From positions 1-61,290 of the forward strand of contig JAFZYR010000024.1 in assembly GCA_017616165.1 (NCBI GenBank): DNA of 61,290 nucleotides, read 5' to 3'. Of this stretch, positions 49,675 to 58,800 are shown one piece after another. Source of the stretch: Treponema sp. Lineage in GTDB: Bacteria; Spirochaetota; Spirochaetia; Treponematales; Treponemataceae. Within the stretch, counting starts at the first letter, position 1, and each line of letters opens with the position of its first letter. The position numbers and the translations under genes are program-made. The notes under the pieces were generated by a model that saw only the letters and a list, made by a program, of their open reading frames with translations, was not told the DNA's origin and made no database searches.

Positions 49675-50367
49675 TTATTTTTTTGTCTGGAATTTCTTGA
49701 ATTCGTATGTTGAGGTTACAGGTTTACCAGCTTCCTGATCATTATAAGTAACTTGTCCTACAATAGCAACAACAAATGATGTGAAAGCAGGGTTTGTTAC
49801 TTCTTTAATTTCTTTACCATTGACAAGAAGTTTAATTGATCCTGAAGTTGTTGTATAAACGACAACCTCATTTGCTGTTGGCTCTGTATAAATATATCCA
49901 TCCCATGCAGCAGAAGTCCAATAACTTATATTACCATTTTCAGATTGGTCGATTAAATCTGTTTCTACTCCGTTTTTAATTTCTTCAAATAAAACGGCGC
50001 CATCACGTAACATGATTTTATATTTATTGTTATCATCTTGTTGTAAAAATATTCCATGTCCAGCCTTATCTGAAGAACAGGTCATTTTGAGTTTTACTCC
50101 AGTAACAGGAGTATCAGAAATAACCTTTGTCCAATATGATAATCGTCCACTTGTTATACCAAGACCAGATACTTCTGCAACAGAGAATGTATATTTACTT
50201 CCATTCTTTGACCATACAGCAGAATTTTGAGCTGGTTCAATATAAGTAATACCCTTAGTCCATGTTCCCGACAATCCATCATCTTCTTCATCCGGACTAC
50301 CCTTACATCCCATCATCATAGCCCCTGCAATCAGCAGCAGAGCGGTGAGCTTAAGTACCTTTTTCAT
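49675..50367 (-). CDS. Hypothetical lipoprotein
   Basis: A 230-residue exported lipoprotein (lipobox MMGC, Cys21), followed by an acidic DEEDD linker. The mature part is beta-rich with many Lys, Thr and Tyr residues (YTFSVAEVSGLGITSGRLSYW, IFLQQDDNNKYKIML, IKLLVNGKEIKEV) and resembles a single jelly-roll carbohydrate-binding or concanavalin-like module, but I cannot assign a family. AAGGAG lies seven bases before the ATG. Divergent from the giant lipoprotein operon. Terminator at 49617-49655. Confidence 0.82.
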   Translation of the reverse strand: MKKVLKLTALLLIAGAMMMGCKGSPDEEDDGLSGTWTKGITYIEPAQNSAVWSKNGSKYTFSVAEVSGLGITSGRLSYWTKVISDTPVTGVKLKMTCSSDKAGHGIFLQQDDNNKYKIMLRDGAVLFEEIKNGVETDLIDQSENGNISYWTSAAWDGYIYTEPTANEVVVYTTTSGSIKLLVNGKEIKEVTNPAFTSFVVAIVGQVTYNDQEAGKPVTSTYEFKKFQTKK

Positions 50368-50423
50368 AATAAATCTCCTTGTTAAAGCTTGTAAATGCTT
50401 TATTCAGTTTTTGTATTTTTTTA

Positions 50424-50452
50424 ATTGTAGTCCATAAAAACCCATTTTGCAA
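50424..50452 (-). promoter_or_regulatory. Promoter of the 49675 lipoprotein gene
   Basis: Minus strand TTGCAA (50452-50447), 17-base spacer, TACAAT (50429-50424). The leader would be about 50 bases with AAGGAG before the ATG. Confidence 0.65.
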
Positions 50453-50517
50453 AGCTTTTTTTTGATTTTTCAAGATTTTTCCAGCCAGCACGCAATCCCT
50501 TTTCTTCAATATTATAG

Positions 50518-50545
50518 TTGCAAAATCCACATTTGATGATATAAT
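50518..50545 (+). promoter_or_regulatory. Promoter of the giant lipoprotein pair
   Basis: TTGCAA (50518-50523), 16-base spacer, TATAAT (50540-50545). The leader would run from about 50552 to 50646. It can form GGGCTAC/GTGGCCC (about 50556-50597), a weak hairpin whose role is unclear. Confidence 0.65.
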
Positions 50546-50646
50546 TAGTTAAGGTGGGCTACTGGGATAAATTTGTCTATTTCTCCTGGTGGCCCCTTTT
50601 GTCGATTAAAATTAGTTTATTATTAAAAAAAAGACCGAGGATATTT

Positions 50647-53600
50647 ATGAAAAAAAGTTTGCTTTCCGCTTTCTCAATTTTTTCGTTAACATTTTTATTG
50701 CTTTTTACCGGGTGTGAGATTGGTATGGGTGCCAGTGTTGACCTGGATGCGCCGATTATTTCTGTTAAACAGATGCTTAGCGGCCAATCACGCGTAAATT
50801 CAAACTTCGAAACGAGTATTTATTGTCATAAAGATGTTACTTTTGTTGGTTCTGCAGAAGATAATCTGAAGGTTACCAATGTTCGTGTAGATATAAAATG
50901 GGCGGAAGATGCCGACTACAAGTTCCTTCAAAACGCAAAACTTGATGGAAATAACTGGACAGCCACGCTTTCTCTCGAAAAGGAGGGTGCCTGCAGTCTT
51001 AAGTTTGTGGCAGAGGACCGCAGCGGTAACTACACCGTAAAATCAGCCAAAATCGTAACACTGTTTGTAGATAACAATGCACCGGTTGGAGATTCCTGGT
51101 ATATCGACCGTCTTAATAACGGTATTCAGTACAGTCTTCAGAGTCTTGATTCCCTTAAAAACATAGTTCGCCTTGATCCTGAGCTTACACAGCCTGCAAA
51201 TATTGATGTTGCGCAGAATGTTGAATTTGATGTTTGTTCTGCCTTTAGCGATGCTTCGGGAATTAATAAGGTTACAATCAGCATTTTTGATGAGAATGGA
51301 AACAAGGTTCTTGATAATATTCAAAACTCTGCCGGAACAAATTATGCTCCTCGCTTTAAGATTACACATGACGCTCTTGTAAACGCAAGGCCTGCTCTGG
51401 CTAACGGACTTCATTATCTTCAGGTTCGCTTTAGTGCCGAAGATACTGTAACTGACCCTGGTGCCAACAAGGTAGAAAACACTCCTCTGAGTCTTGGCTG
51501 GTTTATCTGGTGGCCGGAAAGTGATAATCCAAAATATTCAATTTCTGATTTGCAGAAGGATGCCGGTGGAAATCCTTTCCTTGCCCTGAATATTGGTGAC
51601 TCGCTTAGTATTACTATTTTTGATGATGATGCGTTGCGTGATACCTTCTCCTGTGAATTAACAGATGAGAGACCTGAAGCACAAAGAAAGGTTACTAAAA
51701 CTGCAAATGCAAATGAACGTGAAAATACTCTTATTCTTACAGCACCTTCAACTCCACACCAGATTACACTTAAAATTAATGCAACTGCAAAATCTGGTGC
51801 TCCTTTGGATGTAACTTTGCCGGTAACTGTTTCTGATGAAACCATACCTGCACTTATTATTACTGCCCCGGAAAATAACCAGATTCCTTCTGTAACAGGA
51901 AATGATAAAAATATCCACTTTACAGGTTTGACACTCGATAAGTCAGATTGTAAATATCTTGATTTTATATGGGTACCTGATTCAGTAGCTGCTACAACTT
52001 CAGCAAAAAAAGCAAAGGCTGTTGCCTGGGCTGACTCAATTGCTTCTGTTCAAAACGGACATGATACCCTTAATCCAACTGGTGATGTAAAACTTACCGA
52101 AGGAAGTGATGCATTTGCCGGAATGAAGCTCTGGTCTGCAAAATTAACAGATGCCGCTAATGATGGCAGTGGCTTTAAGAAAAAGACTTTTAATTTTAAT
52201 CTGTCACTCATCAATGATTTTGGAAATGAAAAGACAGATGATAAATATTTCTTAATCCGTTTAATCCGCGAAGATGGAAAGTATAGCGATACTGATTTCC
52301 AGTTGTCTGCCGATAATCTTGAACCGGAGATCCTGCACACAACTCCTGCAGGCAATATGGCAATCATAGATAAAGACGAAGATTTTACCATTAAGTTTTC
52401 GGTTCAGAAACAAAGTGGTTTGCCTTTGAAGGAAGTCAAATTATGGCATGTTAAGAAGGATGGCACGACCGAAGAAATTACAATCAGTCCAAATAATCAG
52501 GCTGAATATGCATCTGGACAGTTATTTAGCACTTCTAACTTAAATAGTCTTATTCAAGATCCTAATTATCCTGATGATCCTACTAAAAAGATAAGATCGC
52601 TCCTTCCAGGTTATGCTGCAAACAACGAGAACCCTATTTACCGCTTTTATACAAAAGATATTTTGGGAAATGAGAAGACAGAAGATCTACAGTTTATTAT
52701 TAGTTCTAAACCTGCAATAAACACAATTACTTCTTCTGCTCCGTCAAAAAACAAAAAGGGCGATGATATTCTTATAAATGTTTCATTCACAAAATCTGTA
52801 ACAGTTGGTGCAGACAGGCCAAAGCTCAAACTGCAGGGAATAACAAATACAGACGCGAATATAACAAACTTCTATGCAGATTACTATATGGGTAGTGGTT
52901 CTACTACACTTGTATTCAAATATACTGTTCAGGAGGGAGATTCTTCATCCGGTCTGCAGGTTTACAATCATCCAACTAATGGTCCTCTCATTCTTGATAA
53001 TTTGGAATCATTAGGTGCTCATCTGACTCTTGATGATAATAATAATCTTCAGAAAAAACGCGAGGATGACCCGATTACAATAGACGGTACAGCACCTGTC
53101 GTAGAATCTATTTCTGTAGAAACTGCAGTTGATGCTGCTAATAGTGTAGGCGGGGTAAAATATCTTAGGGCCGGTAGAACTGTAACGGCCAAAGTAACAG
53201 TATCTGAAAATGTTACGGTACAGGGTGCGCCAACCTTTAATTTGAAGTGTGGAAACCAGACAATTTCTTTAGTATGGCAGAAAATTGTTGAAGAAGGTGG
53301 TAAGCCAGTTTTATACTTCAGTAAGAAAATTGAGTCAACAGATCCTAATGGAGCATGGACATATAATAAGGCAACCTGTATTTCAAATATTACTACAGTC
53401 AAAGATGATTATGATAATCCGCTGGAAAATAAACTTACAGGAAATGCAGATCCTAAATGGTACATAGATACAGTTAGTCCGGTAACTCCAAAGATTAGAA
53501 ATGCCGGCGATACTGCAGATTTAACCGGTGGAAAATTTCAGAATTCTTTGTCTTTCATAGTTAAAAATCCACAGACAGATGCTACGGCTAAGTCACATGA

Positions 53601-55836
53601 AAAAATCCAGTATTCTACAAATGGCGGTACAAACTGGAATACAGGAACTTACACAGAAGGAACAACCGTTACATTGAATTCTGATGCAATGTTAACAGCC
53701 CGCATCACAGATTATGCAGGAAATGTTTCTCCTTATGCTGCGGCTCTTGATATAAAGATAAGCACTTCATTCCCGGACTTTACTGTGGAATGTACAAACC
53801 CGGATGGAAACTATAAGTCTGGTTCAGTCTTAACATTTAAAGTGTACTTTACAGCTCCTGTAAACATTCCTGCAAGCTCCGGAAATAGCAGACCTTATGT
53901 TGAGTTTACTGACGGCAGAAAAGCATACATTACTCCAACTACTGCACAAAACGGTGTTACGTCTGCAAGCTTTACATATACCACAACCAATACAGATGAT
54001 TTTACTGTTAGTGTTGCTACAGGTGGTATTCATCTTACCGGAGTAACAGATGAATATGGTTTTGCACAGGGTAACAAGGTTCTTGCTGCTGCTTATAACA
54101 GACCAAATCTTCATTGTGATAGCGTTGCGCCTCTTGTAACAAAAATGGAAATTGGTGGCAGCAAAGGTAACAATATCTATGACAGTGCACAGGCAAGGAC
54201 AATAACACTTACTTTTAATGAGAATGTAGAACTCGGAAGCGGAAAGCTTTACTTAAGGCAGGTTGCAGGATGGGCTATTCCGCCGGTACTTACAGCTTCA
54301 GAGTTTAATACAATTTGTAGTTCATATCCGGAAGGCAAGGAAATTCTGTCTGTCCAGGAAAATGAAAAAGATATGGAAGATTCTGCATGGGATACCACTA
54401 CAAATGAAAAACAAAACAATGCGGGATATCATGGAACAGGTCAGTATGTGGGACCATACAAGAAATCTTCTCAAGGTATTAAGAATGATGGTACACCAGA
54501 TGTTTCTACAAAGTATGTTCTTGATTTTGATATGGATATTTGGGAAACCGATACTACACATTATTATAATAAAACCTTTGTACCACGAACTAATAAAGCA
54601 ACTGAAACATATTCAGCTCCAACCACAAATCCACGAACTGCAAATCAGATACGTGCTGTTCTTGAAAAAGTTCATTATCACGAAAGATATATGAGTGTTA
54701 CGACGGCATCAATTAATAACAATGTTGTAACCCTGAGTTTCCCTGCCGGATTGTTTGGTGATACAGACTTACCAAATGGACGTAAATGGGAGCTTGTAAT
54801 AGAAAAAGGTTCATTCATGGACCAGACTGGTAATAAGTTTGGTGCAGAAACAGATGGAAGTATAAAACAAAAAGATGCCGTTCAAACTGCAACAGGCACT
54901 TCTGGTTCTCAAACAGAAAACTTTGGAACCTGGGCTCGAGGACGTTCAACATTAGCACAAGACGAGACTCCAGTAGTTCTTATTAAGAATAATACAGATG
55001 AATATTTCTGGTCGGATAAGGCTGCAACCCCTGTAATTCGAGTTGACCGTTATAGCTATGGAAATGGAATTTTCCAAAGTGATGAGGATGCACAAGAATC
55101 ACAAATTGCTGCTACAGGTGTAACTAAACCTTCCGCTTATGTAAGGGTGAGAATTGATTGTGAAACAGAAGGAGCTACAATTACATATAATTATGACGGT
55201 ACTTCAAATATTCTTGCTAATGAACCTACTTATGATGAAGGGAATGATCATCACTGTCTCAATAATGCGGATGGGAAAAGCTCAACTAGTTATTCCTATG
55301 TAACAACGACTGCTGCTGTTCTTGATAGTATTTCTTTGACTGGTGCCGGCGTACACACAGGAACAATAGATAAAACTCAAACCATTATTTTTGCTGCAGG
55401 TAACGGAGATTACACTCAATCTTACAAAGGCTATGTCAAAGCAAAGGCAACCAAGAATGGTGATAGTGGGGAAGGAAAGGAGGGTGTTTTCCAAACAGTT
55501 GTGCGTATTATAGATCCAAGACCGAATGGAGGTACTGAACATTATTATTCTCATACTGAAGCGTTTAGTATAAGAGGAACAACTGGAATGAAAGGTGAAC
55601 CTACAATTTCTCCTTTCCCTTTACGAGATAATCAGTTCTTTTCTCCGTTTATCCGTCACATTTATAGGGAGAGAAATCATGTTAACAATAGTACAAGTTT
55701 CTATTGGATAAGTTATGAAGTTCTTGTTCAGTCATCTTTCTCCGGACATTCTTCATATAATAATCAATGGATTGCTCAATGGGGAATTATGTACCCTGGA
55801 GAGTTTACTTATTGTACAGGATTCAGAAGCTGGTAG
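50647..55836 (+). CDS. Giant surface lipoprotein 1, Ig-like / chitobiase-type modules
   Basis: A 1,729-residue lipoprotein (lipobox FTGC, Cys23) whose mature end reads CEIGMGASVDLDAP. Beta-sandwich modules fill the chain; GWFIWWPESDNP lies near 285-296, a chitobiase-C-like stretch (YSTNGGTNWNTG, then ITDYAGNVSP) near 988, and another (RIDCETEGATITYNYDG) near 1500. A C-terminal domain (PFPL, WISYE, YPGE) ends the protein. The start at 50647 is set by GAGGA five bases upstream and the signal peptide. It is followed after 19 bases by a paralogue with the same landmarks. No catalytic site is seen; adhesion or polysaccharide binding is inference. Confidence 0.92.
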   Translation: MKKSLLSAFSIFSLTFLLLFTGCEIGMGASVDLDAPIISVKQMLSGQSRVNSNFETSIYCHKDVTFVGSAEDNLKVTNVRVDIKWAEDADYKFLQNAKLDGNNWTATLSLEKEGACSLKFVAEDRSGNYTVKSAKIVTLFVDNNAPVGDSWYIDRLNNGIQYSLQSLDSLKNIVRLDPELTQPANIDVAQNVEFDVCSAFSDASGINKVTISIFDENGNKVLDNIQNSAGTNYAPRFKITHDALVNARPALANGLHYLQVRFSAEDTVTDPGANKVENTPLSLGWFIWWPESDNPKYSISDLQKDAGGNPFLALNIGDSLSITIFDDDALRDTFSCELTDERPEAQRKVTKTANANERENTLILTAPSTPHQITLKINATAKSGAPLDVTLPVTVSDETIPALIITAPENNQIPSVTGNDKNIHFTGLTLDKSDCKYLDFIWVPDSVAATTSAKKAKAVAWADSIASVQNGHDTLNPTGDVKLTEGSDAFAGMKLWSAKLTDAANDGSGFKKKTFNFNLSLINDFGNEKTDDKYFLIRLIREDGKYSDTDFQLSADNLEPEILHTTPAGNMAIIDKDEDFTIKFSVQKQSGLPLKEVKLWHVKKDGTTEEITISPNNQAEYASGQLFSTSNLNSLIQDPNYPDDPTKKIRSLLPGYAANNENPIYRFYTKDILGNEKTEDLQFIISSKPAINTITSSAPSKNKKGDDILINVSFTKSVTVGADRPKLKLQGITNTDANITNFYADYYMGSGSTTLVFKYTVQEGDSSSGLQVYNHPTNGPLILDNLESLGAHLTLDDNNNLQKKREDDPITIDGTAPVVESISVETAVDAANSVGGVKYLRAGRTVTAKVTVSENVTVQGAPTFNLKCGNQTISLVWQKIVEEGGKPVLYFSKKIESTDPNGAWTYNKATCISNITTVKDDYDNPLENKLTGNADPKWYIDTVSPVTPKIRNAGDTADLTGGKFQNSLSFIVKNPQTDATAKSHEKIQYSTNGGTNWNTGTYTEGTTVTLNSDAMLTARITDYAGNVSPYAAALDIKISTSFPDFTVECTNPDGNYKSGSVLTFKVYFTAPVNIPASSGNSRPYVEFTDGRKAYITPTTAQNGVTSASFTYTTTNTDDFTVSVATGGIHLTGVTDEYGFAQGNKVLAAAYNRPNLHCDSVAPLVTKMEIGGSKGNNIYDSAQARTITLTFNENVELGSGKLYLRQVAGWAIPPVLTASEFNTICSSYPEGKEILSVQENEKDMEDSAWDTTTNEKQNNAGYHGTGQYVGPYKKSSQGIKNDGTPDVSTKYVLDFDMDIWETDTTHYYNKTFVPRTNKATETYSAPTTNPRTANQIRAVLEKVHYHERYMSVTTASINNNVVTLSFPAGLFGDTDLPNGRKWELVIEKGSFMDQTGNKFGAETDGSIKQKDAVQTATGTSGSQTENFGTWARGRSTLAQDETPVVLIKNNTDEYFWSDKAATPVIRVDRYSYGNGIFQSDEDAQESQIAATGVTKPSAYVRVRIDCETEGATITYNYDGTSNILANEPTYDEGNDHHCLNNADGKSSTSYSYVTTTAAVLDSISLTGAGVHTGTIDKTQTIIFAAGNGDYTQSYKGYVKAKATKNGDSGEGKEGVFQTVVRIIDPRPNGGTEHYYSHTEAFSIRGTTGMKGEPTISPFPLRDNQFFSPFIRHIYRERNHVNNSTSFYWISYEVLVQSSFSGHSSYNNQWIAQWGIMYPGEFTYCTGFRSW

Positions 55837-55855
55837 TAGAAAGGGGAGAACGATT

Positions 55856-58800
55856 ATGAAAAAGATGAATATAATAAATAATATTAAAAAACTTTATAAA
55901 ACGTCTGCCCTTACTGCATTTGCAGTTATCTTTGGGCTTGGTGCAGCTTCCTGCGAAATTGGTCTTGGTGCTGCAGTAGATATGGAAGCACCAAAGGTTG
56001 CAATTACTTCGCATCAGGATAACGAAGCTGTTCCACAGAGCTTTGAATTACAGGGTACTGCTTCGGATAACGAAGAAGTTACCATGTTTACTATCGATTT
56101 TGACGATGCAGATATACACTATCAGATTGTTCCGGGAACAGACTGGCAGAAAAAGACTTCTAAATCTAACGGCTGGCAGACAGTAAAAACCGATGCTAAC
56201 AATTATTGTAAGCAAACAGACGGAGTATGGAACTGGTCTGTTGTTGTAAATACAGATGAACGTGCTTCTACTAAACAGGGACACACTTACAATCTTGCTG
56301 TTTCTGCTACAGATGCCCGTGGTAATACCGGTAAAAATTCTAAACAGGAAATGTCTCTTATTGTAGATACCGAAAGTCCTGATGTAAGCATTTATAAGCC
56401 GGAAATTTTCAGTTCTTACGCAAGCCTTAATGCAGATAAGGAAGCCGGAAAATATGCGCTCAAAGACGGTAACGTTCTTTCTTCTCTTTTGAACGGAACA
56501 ATTCAGTTGTTTGGCCGCCAGGATCAGGCACTTTCTTTTAAGGCATTACGAATAGAATTTGATAACGGACAGATAGAGGGAGCAAAAACTACTGTAAATA
56601 CTCAAACTTCTGTAACTTCAATAGAAGAAATTCTTTCTTTGCAGGATGCACAGCTTGCAGATGCTTCTGAGCCAACTGTATACTTTACCAAGACTCTTAC
56701 CGGTGCAGATTTGCGTGAATGGGCACTTACTGTAAAACCGGAAGAATGGGCAACAAATGCGGGTGGAGTTGCTAATGGTCTTAACACAGGGCTCCATATA
56801 ATCCGTATTGTAAGTACAAGTTTGAGTACTTCTAATGCCTGGCAGCGCAAGGTTTTGGGTTACTTCTTATGGTGGCCTGAGGCAGATAAGCCATGGATTA
56901 CAATTGCTGCAGGTGATGAAACAGAAAAAGCAGCCGGTGCTTATGAATGTTATCCAGGCTCTAACATTTCCGGTAACATTCAGGATGATGACGGAATTGT
57001 AAGTTTTGTTACTACTCTCTATAAGCGTGATAAGGACCAGGATACAACTACACCATATACTTATCCGGATGGAGAAAGCGGAACAAAAACTCATGCCTTG
57101 CCGCAGACAAACGCCGGTGAAAAACCAAAATATTCTGCCTGGACTGTAGTTGCTCCTGCAGAAAATGGCAGTTATAAGATAGTCCTTGAATTAAAGGATG
57201 TATACAATAATACAGATACTGTAACAAAGTATTTTGATATTTCTGATGTACGTGCTCCGCAGATTAACATTACTTCTCCACTTAATGATACAGACGCAAT
57301 TGTAAATGCAAATGGAGATATTACCTTTAAGGGAACTATTAGCGATGACGGTAAGCTCGAAAGCGTTGCAATGGTATGGCTTAACCCGGCTCTTAGAAAT
57401 ACACCTGAAAATAAAATTCAATATCTTACCGGAAATGACAGATCAATAACAGGTAATGATGATGACCCGGACTGGAGTATTGGAACAGAATCCGGTGTAT
57501 ATGACGGTGCAGGAAACAAGATATTTAAATTTACACTAACTCCTGGACAGAAAGAATTAACTTTAAATAAAACAATTAATCTTTTTGCCGCAAGCGGATT
57601 AAATATTGGTGGAAAATATAACGGTAAGGAACTCCTTCTTTGTGCACAGGATTTTATCTTCCGTGCTTATGACGGTCATAAGGCTACTGTTAAGACTATA
57701 ACTCTTGCCGGCGATACAGATGCCCCTGAATTAAGCTTTAATACAGTAACAATAGAAGGGCAGACAAAGAGCATTTCTTCTTCTCCGGTATTTGGTAGCA
57801 GTGCAAACGGTAAAGCTGCTGTAATAACAGGAACCTGGAGCGATAAATTTAATTCAAGTGTAAATAACAGTTCAAGATTTTTTGATTTAGTAATAACCTG
57901 GGGAACCGGAGACCAGCAGCAGACAGCAGTTGCTACAAGAAATAATAATGGAACCTGGACTGCAAATATACAGGCTCCTAGGGCTGGTGGAACCATTACA
58001 GCAACACTCAGAGACTTTGGTGGCAATACTAAAACCATTCAGGGTGCTGCACGAATTGAAACTTCGGATTTAGGTCTTGCCCGTTTTGGTTGTCTTAATG
58101 ATGACGGCTCTTATAATCAGGGCAAGGTAATCCAATTAACTGTTGAGTTTACTAAGAATACAGATGTAGATACTACAAATGGAACCCCAACTTTAACCTT
58201 GAACAATGGTGGAATAGCAACCTATAACCCTGATATTACAGGAAATAATAATGAGTATGGTAGTGGAACTGCAATTCATATTTATGAATATACAGTTGGT
58301 TCTACCCAAAGCGAAAATGTAGCAAAGCTTTCTGTAACAGCTATTAATTCAAATGGTGCAGTCTGGAAAGATTCTGCAATTCTTGCTTCTGGAGATCAGG
58401 TTGGTTCAATTGTAACAGAAAAGATAAAAATTGCTAATCTTCCTGCTCAATCAAATCTTGCAGATTCAAGAACAATTAAGATTGATAATGTAAAACCAAC
58501 AATAACAAAAATAGAACCTGTTTCTGCAACAGGCTATTTTGCAGAGGATGCTTCAATCCTTCTTAAAATGGAGTTTTCAGAGGATGTTACTATAACAAAT
58601 CCTGGTTCTCTTGCAGTACAGTTTACACATACAAAGAATGGAAACAATGTAACAACTACCTCTTCTACTGTAAGCGGTTCAAAATACGTTTTGTTTGAAT
58701 ACAAGGTTAGTGCAGGCGAAAATGCAAATCCTTTAACCTTTAATTCTCTTTTGCATACTAATGTTACAGTAAAAGATCTGGCTGGTAATACTCTTTCTAA

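Noticed and set aside
55715..55855. Earlier start for giant lipoprotein 2 inside the upstream gene
   Set aside because: From there the signal peptide would be internal. A good ribosome-binding site and a lipoprotein signal begin at 55856.
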